Shown here: in pieces, positions 1-6,881 of the stretch
How positions within the stretch are numbered: position 1 is the first letter of the stretch
Layout of the letters: the number at the start of each line of letters is the position of its first letter
NCBI GenBank assembly: GCA_024274855.1
Contig: JAJSAJ010000750.1
Coordinates: 1 to 8,280 of the forward strand
Length of the DNA: 8,280 bases
Source of the DNA: Planctomycetota bacterium
GTDB taxonomy: Bacteria > Planctomycetota > Planctomycetia > Pirellulales > Pirellulaceae
Direction of reading: 5' to 3'
Notes under the pieces: model-generated
Database searches by the model: none
Told to the model about the DNA's origin: nothing
What the model saw: only the letters and a program-made list of their open reading frames with translations
Made by a program: the position numbers and the translations under genes

Positions 1-94
1 CCGAACGGTAACTCGAAGTTGGTTGGGATCGGCCACAAGACAACGGTTGTGCAGCCCACGCTAAGACCGGCTTGCCTGCCCGTTCAGATGCTGG

Positions 95-116
95 CGACGG
101 ACAGGAATGTCCGTCG
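95..116. repeat. Perfect 9-bp hairpin with GGAA loop
   Basis: CGACGGACA at 95-103 and TGTCCGTCG at 108-116 are exact reverse complements separated by GGAA, a GNRA-type tetraloop. The hairpin lies in the 228-bp non-coding stretch before the ABC ATPase gene. No T-run follows, so it is not a classical intrinsic terminator. It may be a dispersed intergenic repeat or an RNA stem ending an upstream transcript. Apart from this and the possible -10 box, nothing else was recognised in 1-228. Confidence 0.5.
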
Positions 117-213
117 TACGAATGCGACAATCACTGACTGATTGCCATTGGCGACCCTGCCACCCCGCTCCACATGCCGAATCGGCCCATCGCCTGATCC
201 GGGATGCTCCGAC

Positions 214-219
214 TATAAT
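214..219 (+). promoter_or_regulatory. Possible -10 box (TATAAT) just before the ABC ATPase start
   Basis: A perfect TATAAT occurs 9 bases before the ATG at 229. If it is used, transcription would begin near 226 and the mRNA would be essentially leaderless. No good -35 hexamer is visible 16-18 bp upstream (the sequence there is CGCCTG-like), and there is no TG extended -10. It could therefore be a chance match. No Shine-Dalgarno sequence precedes the ATG, which fits leaderless or SD-independent initiation. Confidence 0.35.
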
Positions 220-228
220 CGAGCCATC

Positions 229-1245
229 ATGGCAATCATCGAACTTCAGGGGCTGGCAAAGTCCTACCGTGTGTATCAGAAGCAGGAGGGCTTGCTTGCA
301 TCGTTTCGCGGTCTGCTCCGTCGCCAGTATCAGGAGATTCACGCAGTCCGATGTGTCGACTTGACTGTCCAGCAGGGCGAGTTTGTCGCGTTTCTCGGTC
401 CCAACGGCGCGGGCAAGACAACCACCTTGAAGTTGCTGTCGGGAGTCATTAGCCCATCGGGGGGGGGTGCGCGGGTCATGGGGCACGTTCCCTGGCGTCG
501 CGAGAACAGTTACCGGCGCCGATTCGCTCTGGTCATGGGCCAGAAGAACCAATTGTGGTGGGACCTGCCGGCCCAGGAGTCGTTTCGGCTTCACCAGCAG
601 ATCTACCGCATCGCCCCGGAGTCTTTTCAGCGGACTTTGGATGAGCTGACTGATTTGCTAAATGTTGGTTCGTTGGTACGGCAACCGGTACGTGAATTGT
701 CGCTCGGTGAACGCATGAAGATGGAATTGATCGCGGCCATGCTTCATTCGCCCGACGTGTTGTTTTTGGACGAGCCGACGATCGGTCTGGACGTTGTGGC
801 CCAGCACAAGATTCAGCAGTTCTTGAAGTTCTACCAGCAGCAGCGGAAGATCACGATCTTGCTGACCAGCCACTACATGAAGGATGTTGCGGCCTTGTGC
901 CAGCGGGTCGTTATCATCGCCGAGGGCCATATCCAGTACGATGGCTCGCTGGTGGGAATCATTGACCGTTTCAGTGGTGAGAAGGTGGTTACCCTGCAAT
1001 TTGCCGAGGACCAGGCGATCGATTCCCTCGATCAATACGGCACCGTCCTGGATGCGCAACCTCCGAAGGTGCGGTTGCGCATTGGTCGAAGTGAGGTCCC
1101 CAAGGTACTTGCCGCAATCTTGAATCGCTTCACCATCGACGACATCGCGGTTGAGGATCCACCGCTGGAAGACGTGATTGCCAAAGCGTTTTTGCAGGTC
1201 GACGATCCGGCGGGCCTGGAATCGCATCCCGATCGTCTTGCATAG
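229..1245 (+). CDS. ABC transporter ATP-binding protein (COG4586 type)
   Basis: This is the cytoplasmic ATPase of an ABC-2-type exporter; ATP binding and hydrolysis drive the two permeases encoded next. In the 338-residue product the visible motifs are an A-loop tyrosine (Y13), Walker A GPNGAGKT (57-64), Q-loop Q105 within GQKNQLWWDLP, signature LSLGE (157-161), Walker B VLFLDEP (177-183), D-loop GLD (186-188) and switch histidine H215. The QLWWDLP stretch and the roughly 100-residue C-terminal domain ending in EDPPLEDVIAKAF are typical of the uncharacterised COG4586 subgroup. ATG 229 is chosen because the ABC fold starts at once (MAIIELQGLAKSYRV). An in-frame extension to 142 would add 29 unrelated residues. 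The gene ends with TAG, 11 bp before the first permease. A run of nine Gs (459-467) lies inside the frame, which stays open. Function is confident; the substrate is unknown. Confidence 0.95.
   Translation: MAIIELQGLAKSYRVYQKQEGLLASFRGLLRRQYQEIHAVRCVDLTVQQGEFVAFLGPNGAGKTTTLKLLSGVISPSGGGARVMGHVPWRRENSYRRRFALVMGQKNQLWWDLPAQESFRLHQQIYRIAPESFQRTLDELTDLLNVGSLVRQPVRELSLGERMKMELIAAMLHSPDVLFLDEPTIGLDVVAQHKIQQFLKFYQQQRKITILLTSHYMKDVAALCQRVVIIAEGHIQYDGSLVGIIDRFSGEKVVTLQFAEDQAIDSLDQYGTVLDAQPPKVRLRIGRSEVPKVLAAILNRFTIDDIAVEDPPLEDVIAKAFLQVDDPAGLESHPDRLA
459..483 (+). other. G-rich tract, possible G-quadruplex
   Basis: Nine consecutive Gs (459-467) are followed within 13 bases by GGG (473-475) and GGGG (480-483). 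This satisfies the common G3/N1-7 four-tract pattern on the coding strand of the ATPase gene, just after Walker A. Such a run is also a slippage hotspot, though the frame is intact here. Folding is inferred from the pattern only. Confidence 0.35.
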
Positions 1246-1256
1246 CGAAGGAACCG

Positions 1257-2138
1257 ATGTACGAAACAGCTCGCTGCTGGTGGACGATTCTCCGTATCGG
1301 GCTCGAAGAACGCCTGGTGTATCGAGGCGACTTTGCTTTGGGCACGCTGATGCGTTTTCTTCCGATCGTTACGCAGGTTTTTCTCTGGTGGGCCATTTTC
1401 GATACGATTCAACAGGTACCGGGAGCGCGTAGCGTGTCGGGCGGTGGCGGTGGTGGCGGTGCGGGCGGGGCAGGGGGGGCTACAATCGCCGGTTATACCC
1501 TATCGAACATGATTGCATATTACCTGTTGTCGATGGTCAGTCGCGCGTTTTCCAGCATGCCGGGGCTGGCATCGGGGGGCGCATTGCAGATCCGAAACGG
1601 CGAGATCAAGAAGTTCCTGGTGCAGCCGGTCGACTTGATGAGCTTCATGCTGGCGAATCGTGTAGCCCACAAGTTGGCCTATTACTCGGTGGCCATTCTG
1701 CCATTTGCTCTTGTTTTCTTCTTTTGTCGGGGCTATTTCGTGGACGGTTGGCCGGCGCCGAGTGTTCTGGCGGCCTATGCGGCTTCGTTGCTGATGGGAT
1801 TCTTACTCGGTTTTTTTCTTGAGTTGAGTATTGGGCTGATCGGGTTCTGGTTTCTCGAGGTTAGCTCGCTGTTGTTTCTGTACATGTTGCTCACTTTCTT
1901 CCTTTCCGGCCACATGTTCCCGCTTGACATGCTGCCTCAGCCGTGGCGATATCTGGTAGATTTGTTGCCTTTGAAGTATCTGGCCTATTTTCCGGCAGCC
2001 GTATTTCTGGAAAAGGTCACTGGGCCAGATCTTGTGAGAGGATTGTGGATCGAAGCGGCCTGGATCGCTTTCTTCGTCGTTTTCGCGAGGATCATGTACG
2101 ATCGAGGGGTTCGGCGCTACAGTGGATTCGGAGGTTGA
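1257..2138 (+). CDS. ABC-2-type permease, first subunit (COG4587 type)
   Basis: This is an integral membrane subunit of the exporter, 293 residues with about six hydrophobic segments (approximately 32-50, 83-98, 140-158, 168-190, 195-219, 262-280). Family-type features are the NGEIKKFLVQPVD stretch (114-126), SGHMFPLDMLPQPWR before the last helices (217-231), and the C-terminus RRYSGFGG, typical of the COG4587 permease that pairs with COG4586 ATPases. It starts 11 bp after the ATPase stop. GAAGGA (1247-1252) lies 4 bases before the ATG, a slightly close ribosome site. The loop after the first helix contains an unusual glycine/alanine stretch (residues 62-74) encoded by G-rich DNA. The family assignment rests on motif recognition; the substrate is unknown. 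Confidence 0.9.
   Translation: MYETARCWWTILRIGLEERLVYRGDFALGTLMRFLPIVTQVFLWWAIFDTIQQVPGARSVSGGGGGGGAGGAGGATIAGYTLSNMIAYYLLSMVSRAFSSMPGLASGGALQIRNGEIKKFLVQPVDLMSFMLANRVAHKLAYYSVAILPFALVFFFCRGYFVDGWPAPSVLAAYAASLLMGFLLGFFLELSIGLIGFWFLEVSSLLFLYMLLTFFLSGHMFPLDMLPQPWRYLVDLLPLKYLAYFPAAVFLEKVTGPDLVRGLWIEAAWIAFFVVFARIMYDRGVRRYSGFGG
1463..1479 (+). other. G-rich tract encoding a polyglycine loop, possible G-quadruplex
   Basis: GGG, GGGG and a run of seven Gs occur within 17 bases, giving four possible G3 tracts with loops of one to three bases on the coding strand. The tract encodes the Gly/Ala loop of the first permease. It is the second such tract in this operon. Quadruplex formation is inferred from the pattern only. 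Confidence 0.35.
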
Positions 2139-2144
2139 ATTGCC

Positions 2145-2999
2145 GTGAGACGGAGTGCCCACTATCTTCAAGTCCTGCTGACCTTCGCACGGAACAGTTT
2201 GATCCGCGATCTTACCTTTCGGACGAACTTCCTGCTGCAGGCTTTCACGGCCACGTCATGGACGCTCATGAATATCGGGTTCTACCTGATCATCTTCCAC
2301 CATACACCCTCGATCGGTCCGGAGAGCGGATGGGGCAAATACGAGTTCTTTGTGTTCCTGGCGACGACCTGGATCGTCAACAGCCTCCTTCAAACGTTTT
2401 TCATGCCGAACGCTCACGAGTTCAGTGAACTGATTCGAACGGGGAACCTGGATTTTGCACTGCTCAAACCGATCGACACCCAGTTTCTGGTCTCTTTTCA
2501 GCGAATGGAATGGTCATCCTTGTCCAATGTGGTCACTGGTTTGATTCTGTTGGTGGTTGGTCTTTGGCACTTGACAACGCAGCCAGATAACCCGCTTGTT
2601 CTGACTGTTGGTGTGTTCTTGCTGTACACCTTTTATCTGCTATGCGGCGTCACGATACTTTACAGCTTGATGATCTCGTTGGCCGCAACCAGCATCTGGC
2701 TGGGGCGCAATCAGACACTCTACGATTTCTGGTTCTACATTACGAACTTTTCTCGGTATCCGATGGAGATTTACCAACGAGGTTGGGGACGCCCTTTGTG
2801 GGGCTTCTTCACGTTCGTCGTTCCGGTTCTGCTTGTCATCAACGTGCCGGCCCGAATTCTTGCCCAGCCATTGCGGCCCGGGTCGAGCGTAAGCTTGGCG
2901 TTGGCGCTGTTCACCCTGGTGGCTGCTGTCTGCAGTTTGCTGGTGTCACGCTTTGTTTTCGTGAAAGCTCTGGCCAGTTATCGCAGTGCAAGCAGCTGA
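2145..2999 (+). CDS. ABC-2-type permease, second subunit (COG3694 type)
   Basis: This is the second membrane subunit of the exporter, 284 residues with about six hydrophobic segments. It shows the family-type stretch IRTGNLDFALLKPID (97-111), FSRYPMEIY (202-210), VVPVLLVINVPA (225-236) and the terminal ALASYRSASS, all resembling COG3694 permeases. The start is GTG 2145. It is supported by GGAGG (2130-2134) ten bases upstream, within the last codons of the preceding gene, and by a gap of only 6 bp, so translational coupling is likely. Together with the two preceding genes it completes the usual ATPase plus two unlike permeases. Transported substrates for this group are not established; role as an exporter is inferred from the family. 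Confidence 0.9.
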   Translation: MRRSAHYLQVLLTFARNSLIRDLTFRTNFLLQAFTATSWTLMNIGFYLIIFHHTPSIGPESGWGKYEFFVFLATTWIVNSLLQTFFMPNAHEFSELIRTGNLDFALLKPIDTQFLVSFQRMEWSSLSNVVTGLILLVVGLWHLTTQPDNPLVLTVGVFLLYTFYLLCGVTILYSLMISLAATSIWLGRNQTLYDFWFYITNFSRYPMEIYQRGWGRPLWGFFTFVVPVLLVINVPARILAQPLRPGSSVSLALALFTLVAAVCSLLVSRFVFVKALASYRSASS

Positions 3000-3029
3000 G
3001 TATGATCGATTCGATTTGGGGAACCGTCG

Positions 3030-4040
3030 ATGAATAACGCAAAACAGCAGCCTGGTGATCACGCGAATCGATCGGTCGAACGATCGTCCGAACCACGGCG
3101 TTGGGTGCTGGCCAGCTACTTACAGCTTTTTCGTTTACCGAACGTCTTCACGGCGCTGGCCGACGTAATGATGGGCTTTCTATTTGTGCATTCGAGTCTA
3201 TCGCCGCTCGGTCTGTTTCTGTTTCTGGCTTTGGCATCGGGCCTGCTCTATTTGGCCGGCATGGTATTGAACGATGTATGGGATATCGAGCAAGACGAGC
3301 GTGATCGTCCGGAGCGTCCGATTCCTTCCGGTGCGATTGCTTTGACGACCGCACGCCGAATTGGTTTCGGGCTCTGGGCCGCTGGCTTGCTGTGTGGGTG
3401 GGCAGCTGGACTGATCGGGTTGGACGAACCGGCTTGGCGTAGCGGTTTGATTGCCACCGCTTTGGCCGGGTGCATACTGCTGTACGATATAGGTCTGAAA
3501 CACTCGCCCCTTGGGCCGCTGGTGATGGGTACCTGTCGAGCACTGAACGTGTTGTTAGGTATGTCGGCGGCCGTTCTTGTTGGTCCGCTCGGGGTGTTGG
3601 GGTTCAGCGCCGTACAGTGGTTGGTGGCCGGCGCGATCGGAACGTATATTGCCGGGGTCACTTGGCTGGCGCGTACGGAATCGCGGACCAGCGGCCGAGG
3701 CCTGATTGCCGTGGCGACCTTGGTCATGATGTGCGGAATTGCGTTGTTGGGGCTTGTGCACCGCTGGTTATTGGCCGATGGAATTCGGCCTCGCGTGGAC
3801 GAGCAAACGTGGTTCCTACTGCTCGGTTTGATAGGTTTTTTCATTGTCCGACGGTGTGCACGGGCGGTATCGAACCCTTCGCCCCAGCGAGTCCAATGGG
3901 CTGTAACCACGGCAATCTGGTCATTGATCGTTCTCGATGCGGCGATCGTGTTGCTGACTCGCTATCCCGGTTGGTCGATTCTGATTATTGGCCTGCTGGT
4001 TCCCACGGTCGCACTCGGGCAATGGCTGAAATCGACCTGA
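3030..4040 (+). CDS. UbiA-superfamily prenyltransferase, EboC-like
   Basis: This is a polytopic membrane enzyme of the UbiA superfamily, which transfers a polyprenyl group from its diphosphate to an acceptor using Mg2+ held by aspartates. The 336-residue product has a polar N-terminus of about 25 residues, then LPNVFTALADVMMG. The first aspartate motif is N81-D82-xx-D85-xxx-D89, followed by RPxRPIPSG (93-101). A second conserved region, YDIGLK (152-157), leads into LGPLVMGTCRALN (161-173). This last stretch and the N-terminus resemble EboC of cyanobacterial ebo clusters. The other ebo genes are not in the window, so a symbol is withheld. The second region has one aspartate rather than a full DxxxD. 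The ATG follows the permease gene by 30 bp, with GGGGA (3018-3022) seven bases upstream. The acceptor is unknown; a link to the ABC exporter is inference from position. Confidence 0.88.
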   Translation: MNNAKQQPGDHANRSVERSSEPRRWVLASYLQLFRLPNVFTALADVMMGFLFVHSSLSPLGLFLFLALASGLLYLAGMVLNDVWDIEQDERDRPERPIPSGAIALTTARRIGFGLWAAGLLCGWAAGLIGLDEPAWRSGLIATALAGCILLYDIGLKHSPLGPLVMGTCRALNVLLGMSAAVLVGPLGVLGFSAVQWLVAGAIGTYIAGVTWLARTESRTSGRGLIAVATLVMMCGIALLGLVHRWLLADGIRPRVDEQTWFLLLGLIGFFIVRRCARAVSNPSPQRVQWAVTTAIWSLIVLDAAIVLLTRYPGWSILIIGLLVPTVALGQWLKST

Positions 4041-4232
4041 TCCGATCCTGCCCGAGTGGGTTCGTGAGTGCGGCCCTGGTGGGCATTTCTCAAGTCCAGG
4101 CAGCCCGAAGAATCCGACCAACCCTCCGACTCGGAAAACGTTCGGGGGGAATTTAGGTTGACATTGCGGTTTACGTCGAGAATGCGGCCATCGGCGGCCG
4201 ACCCAAGGCGAATAGGTGGCCTAGGGTTTGGT

Positions 4233-4239
4233 AAAGGAG
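4233..4239 (+). promoter_or_regulatory. Ribosome binding site that favours GTG 4251
   Basis: AAAGGAG ends 11 bases before GTG 4251. A second weaker match (TAAGGA, 4243-4248) lies very close to the start. The frame is open back to GTG 4068, and an ATG occurs at 4182, but neither has a comparable purine tract. The 4041-4250 spacer contains a TTGACA (4158-4163) with no convincing -10 partner. Confidence 0.5.
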
Positions 4240-4250
4240 ACGTAAGGACT

Positions 4251-4787
4251 GTGAATAACTCACTCGAGAAGACGTTCGCCGTATTGACCGACACGCCCAA
4301 CGAGGCAGCTGTTTCCGTCCTTTTGTCGGCGTTGGATACCAGTGACGCCTTGATTCAAGAGAGCGCCTTGCAAACGCTGCTGCATCGGCGTCGGAGTTGT
4401 GGACAACGCGAGCTGCTACAACGTTGGCATACACTTAATGAGCGATGGAAGCGTATTGTCGCCGAGCATCCTCGCCGGATAGCAAACGCGGTCCGGCACG
4501 CGATTCTCAGTACCGACACCCAGCTTTGTACCAACGGCTGTGATGCGCTGCTGCGGATTCGCGAATACGAGCTGATGCCGACACTGATCACGGCTTCCCG
4601 AGCGCCGGACAATCCGCAAGCCGAGCTGGCCCTGGGGACGCTCTTGCAGCTGGCCGAACTGCTCTACGATGAAATGACCGGGCCGCGAGACCGGAAGCGA
4701 GGTCGTGATCCCAGTCGGACGCGGCACTATGTGATTCCCAGCCTCCAGTCGGCCGTCGATCGTTTCGATCTTCACAAACGTCGCTAG
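4251..4787 (+). CDS. HEAT-repeat-like protein, N-terminal part cut by an in-frame TAG
   Basis: This is 178 residues of mostly helical protein before the TAG at 4785-4787. It begins VNNSLEKTFAVLTDTPNEAA and has short paired-helix patterns such as DALIQESALQTLLHRR (near residues 32-47) and AELALGTLLQLAELLYDE (near 124-141). A very basic linker (GPRDRKRGRDPSRTRHY) follows near the end. No signal peptide or catalytic motif was seen. HEAT repeats usually serve as protein-binding scaffolds. The same frame continues immediately after the TAG with matching protein, so this is best read as the front third of a 558-codon gene ending at 5927. It follows the UbiA gene after 210 bp. GTG 4251 is preferred over GTG 4068 or ATG 4182 on ribosome-site grounds. 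The biological role is unknown. Confidence 0.7.
   Translation: MNNSLEKTFAVLTDTPNEAAVSVLLSALDTSDALIQESALQTLLHRRRSCGQRELLQRWHTLNERWKRIVAEHPRRIANAVRHAILSTDTQLCTNGCDALLRIREYELMPTLITASRAPDNPQAELALGTLLQLAELLYDEMTGPRDRKRGRDPSRTRHYVIPSLQSAVDRFDLHKRR
4785..4787 (+). other. In-frame amber stop interrupting the HEAT-repeat gene
   Basis: The codons before are HKRR and those directly after read IVEAFLLLTTRENP, then RDPRHNAYLTVVDILG, in the same frame without a shift. One base change from CAG, AAG, GAG, TGG, TCG, TTG, TAC or TAT would give this TAG. TAG also ends the ABC ATPase gene in this window, and reading through there would run into the permease gene. General reassignment of TAG is therefore unlikely. 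Confidence 0.85.
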
Positions 4788-4844
4788 ATTGTTGAAGCGT
4801 TCCTGCTTCTGACGACACGCGAGAATCCCACACTCAAGAACATA

Positions 4845-5927
4845 TTGCGGGATCCCCGGCACAACGCGTATCTGACAGTGGTCGACATCCTGGGCCAAAG
4901 TTCACGGCTTGGTATCTTGCGTCTGTTGTTGAACTTCCTGGAAGATGCCGCCGCGCCCTCAACCGCTCTGCAAATAATTGCCCGTCGTCGAGACTTGCCG
5001 TTTATCCGCCTGTTGCTGGGACGCGTTGGGCGGGCGCCGACGGAGACCATTTGCAAGAACCTTCGTAAATTGGATTCGATCACCTGGCTGACGGAAAACA
5101 GAGCCGTGTTGGACACGCTGTCCGAGCCGGATCAACAGGCGGTTGTCTGCCTGGCCGTCCGTTCCGGGATGAATCGATTGGAGGTTTTCGAGGTACTGAA
5201 ACATGTGCTTCAGTTCGGACGCGTTGGTGCGAGACAAGATGCGGCCGCCGCATTACCCGATTTTGGTGGAGCGGACGCGGACCAACTTGCCTTGCAAGGG
5301 CTCGATGACCCCGATCCGAACGTTCAGGCATTGATGGCTCGCCAACTGCGAGGCCGGCGAATACCCGGTGCGATCGCCCGCCTGATTCAGTTCCTCGACA
5401 GCCCGCACCCGGTGATTCGTGACGCAGCTCGTGATTCTCTGCAGGAGTTTAACTTCCAACGCTACCTGGACTCCTTTGAACTGATGGACGAGGATATTCG
5501 TTGCAGTACGGGCAAATTGGTCCTCCGGGTCGATCCGGAGGCACTCGACCGCTTGGCCGACGAGCTGAAAGCCCCCTCGCGGACTCGCCGTTTACGTGCC
5601 CTGGAAATGGCAAACACGATGCGAGTGGTCGATCGGATCGAATCACTGGTCATTGAGTTGCTAGGTGATGAGGATCATTTCATCCGTGCCGAAGCTGCTG
5701 AAACGCTCCAAAGCTGCAACAGTACTCTCGCACGCCAGGCTCTGCGCGGCGCGATGTCCGATCGGAGCGTGGCTGTTCGTGAGGCGGCCGAACTGGCCCT
5801 GCAGTCTCTGGCTGCCGGACCCGCCGCACCGACCGGAACCAGCCCGATTACGCCGCCGCTTTCCGGCGGCCTGCACGAGCCAACGCTGCCAACCACGTTG
5901 CCACCGATGCCCGAGGCGGGAGTGTGA
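4845..5927 (+). CDS. HEAT-repeat protein, C-terminal part downstream of the in-frame TAG
   Basis: This is 360 residues from a nominal TTG start, but the frame is already open and protein-like from 4788, just after the TAG. TTG 4845 has no ribosome site (AAGAACATA precedes it), so it is probably not a natural start. Helical HEAT or PBS-lyase-like repeats are seen around residues 126-168 (GARQDAAAALPDF, DPNVQALMARQL), 174-201 (HPVIRDAARDSLQEF), 262-289 (DHFIRAEAAETLQS) and 294-321 (SVAVREAAELALQSL). A proline-rich tail (about 323-360) follows. The repeats suggest a scaffold or binding protein. About 1.1 kb stays open with no further stops, so the interruption is recent, erroneous or bypassed. 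The last bases overlap a possible GTG start (5924) of the next gene. Confidence 0.75.
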   Translation: MRDPRHNAYLTVVDILGQSSRLGILRLLLNFLEDAAAPSTALQIIARRRDLPFIRLLLGRVGRAPTETICKNLRKLDSITWLTENRAVLDTLSEPDQQAVVCLAVRSGMNRLEVFEVLKHVLQFGRVGARQDAAAALPDFGGADADQLALQGLDDPDPNVQALMARQLRGRRIPGAIARLIQFLDSPHPVIRDAARDSLQEFNFQRYLDSFELMDEDIRCSTGKLVLRVDPEALDRLADELKAPSRTRRLRALEMANTMRVVDRIESLVIELLGDEDHFIRAEAAETLQSCNSTLARQALRGAMSDRSVAVREAAELALQSLAAGPAAPTGTSPITPPLSGGLHEPTLPTTLPPMPEAGV

Positions 5928-5980
5928 TTGTGGCTCGCCAACCGCTCATTACGACCAAACCAACTTGGGGGACTTCGACC

Positions 5981-6517
5981 ATGTCTTTCGTGCCCGGTCT
6001 GCAATGCCACGATCGCTCGCTTGCCCTGCTGTTGAAGCGGCCGGTACATTCTGATTGTTCACACGAACCAGGATTGAGCGAAGCTCGCAACAGCCCCGTT
6101 CACAGGGTGGCAACCGTCCTGCCGTGCGGTCTCCTTGTGGCGCAATCGAGCCTCCTGCAGGACATGGGAAGCCGGTTTCAAGCCGGCGGCCACACGGTTT
6201 CGTGGGTCCATATCATGTTGCTGGCCGCGACCGCAGTTGCCGTTGTTGGCTTAGCGGCCCTGTTTGCACGACGCATCTCGATTCGTGAAGGCCAAGGATT
6301 TCGGAGTTCTCGGAAGCTGTTCCGAGATCTTTGCCGCACACATGACCTGAACTGGCCAACACGCCGGTTGCTACGCCAACTCGCGGCTGCGCACAACCTG
6401 CCACAACCGGCCGAGCTGTTTGTCCGTCCCAACTGCTTCCAGTCCGAGTGGGTTGAGCAGTTGCCACAACCGGTACGGGAGCATGTCTTCGAGTTGCGCC
6501 ATCGGCTGTTTGACTGA
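5981..6517 (+). CDS. Small membrane-anchored protein of unknown function
   Basis: Counting from ATG 5981, this is 178 residues. It has one clear membrane segment (about 76-96, WVHIMLLAATAVAVVGLAAL then FARR) and a roughly 75-residue cytoplasmic-looking C-terminal part. That part contains SRKLFRDLCRTHDLNWPTRRLLRQL and AHNLPQPAELFVRP, rich in Leu, Arg and paired aromatic residues. The family was not recognised by name; similar membrane-plus-helical small proteins occur in planctomycetes (recollection, not checked). The start is uncertain. GTG 5924 overlaps the HEAT stop, ATG 5981 has GGGGGA (5967-5972) eight bases upstream, and GTG 6137 would keep only the membrane and C-terminal part. The stretch before the membrane segment is low in protein-like character. 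Its position suggests co-transcription with the HEAT gene. Confidence 0.6.
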   Translation: MSFVPGLQCHDRSLALLLKRPVHSDCSHEPGLSEARNSPVHRVATVLPCGLLVAQSSLLQDMGSRFQAGGHTVSWVHIMLLAATAVAVVGLAALFARRISIREGQGFRSSRKLFRDLCRTHDLNWPTRRLLRQLAAAHNLPQPAELFVRPNCFQSEWVEQLPQPVREHVFELRHRLFD

Positions 6518-6584
6518 GCTCAGGGGCCGAGATCACGGGCCGGACCTTGTTCTTTGTTTCTCAAGAGAAGATGGAGGGCGTTGA

Positions 6585-6677
6585 ATGCGTAGCATGGCCC
6601 GGCCACTGTGCATTGAACACGCCGGCGCGATCTACCACGTACTAGCTCGTAGTAATGTGGGCCGAGCAATCTTCTGA
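6585..6677 (+). pseudogene. Remnant of a REP-associated tyrosine (Y1/HUH) transposase
   Basis: Thirty codons from ATG 6585 read MRSMARPLCIEHAGAIYHV and then LARSNVGRAIF before a TGA. This closely resembles the N-terminus of REP-associated tyrosine transposases (typically MARPLRIEYPGAVYHVTSRGN...AIF, usually 200-300 residues). The HUH metal-binding motif and catalytic tyrosine would lie further on and are absent, so the gene is inactive. A strong ribosome site (GGAGGG, 6573-6578) still precedes the ATG by six bases. Traces of the family's following RFL segment may survive near 6684-6704 in another frame, but this is weak. The remnant is followed at once by foldback elements. Confidence 0.75.
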
Positions 6678-6700
6678 GCTGGGGACAGCGTGGGTTCCTG

Positions 6701-6708
6701 TCTATTTC
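6701..6708. repeat. 8-bp target duplication, left copy (TCTATTTC)
   Basis: TCTATTTC directly abuts the left end (GTAAC) of the 173-bp foldback element. It is repeated exactly at 6882-6889, directly after that element's right end. Confidence 0.8.
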
Positions 6709-6881
6709 GTAACGGTTTAGCCGTCTGGCAGCGTTCTGGGATTTCTCTCAGAACCCGGATAGCCAGGCTTTCCGGGAGAGCGAAGCTCCCACTGAGCCGC
6801 TTGTTTTGTTGGCTAGAACGGCTCGGCAGGAGCCTCGCCCTCCCGCTGGATCGATCACGTGCCATCTGGCTAAAGTGTTAC
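6709..6881. mobile_element. 173-bp foldback MITE-like element (GTAAC ends, 8-bp duplication)
   Basis: The left end GTAACGGTTTAGCC and the right end, read on the other strand, GTAACACTTTAGCC form imperfect inverted ends. They match at 17 of 22 positions when extended to TGGCA. Perfect 8-bp direct repeats flank it. Internally it carries a small hairpin (6733-6754, GTTCTG pairing with CAGAAC) and a large foldback (6773-6845). It encodes nothing recognisable, so it needs a transposase in trans. GTAA ends with 8-bp duplications are the known hallmark of IS66-family elements; that assignment is inference because no transposase is present. It sits just downstream of the dead HUH transposase. Confidence 0.78.
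6773..6845. repeat. 27-bp imperfect inverted repeat forming the core of the 173-bp element
   Basis: The arm 6773-6799 (starting CGGGAGAGCGAAGCTCC) and the arm 6819-6845 (ending CTCGCCCTCCCG) pair at 22 of 27 positions around a 19-base loop. The mismatches are transitions, so one strand would form G-T/G-U wobble pairs there. A local stem GGGAG/CTCCC within the left arm gives an alternative fold. Confidence 0.7.

Noticed and set aside
1..10. CCGAACGGTA shared between the window start and 7556-7565
   Set aside because: Only 10 bases match and the flanks differ, so chance is likely at this length.
658..1227. Long minus-strand open frame (189 codons) opposite the ABC ATPase gene
   Set aside because: It lies wholly antisense to a gene with all ABC motifs and shows no recognisable domain or ribosome site.
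3248..3910. Minus-strand open frame of 220 codons opposite the UbiA gene
   Set aside because: The sense strand carries clear UbiA motifs; the antisense product is low-complexity and polar with no family signature.
4158..4186. Sigma-70 promoter at TTGACA before the HEAT gene
   Set aside because: No acceptable -10 hexamer lies 16-18 bp downstream.
4785..4787. TAG reassigned to an amino acid throughout the organism
   Set aside because: The ABC ATPase ends naturally at TAG 1243-1245 just before the next gene's ribosome site; reading on would run into the permease gene in another frame.
5852..5870. GCCGCCG/CGGCGGC hairpin as a terminator
   Set aside because: It lies within the proline-rich coding tail of the HEAT gene and has no following T-run.
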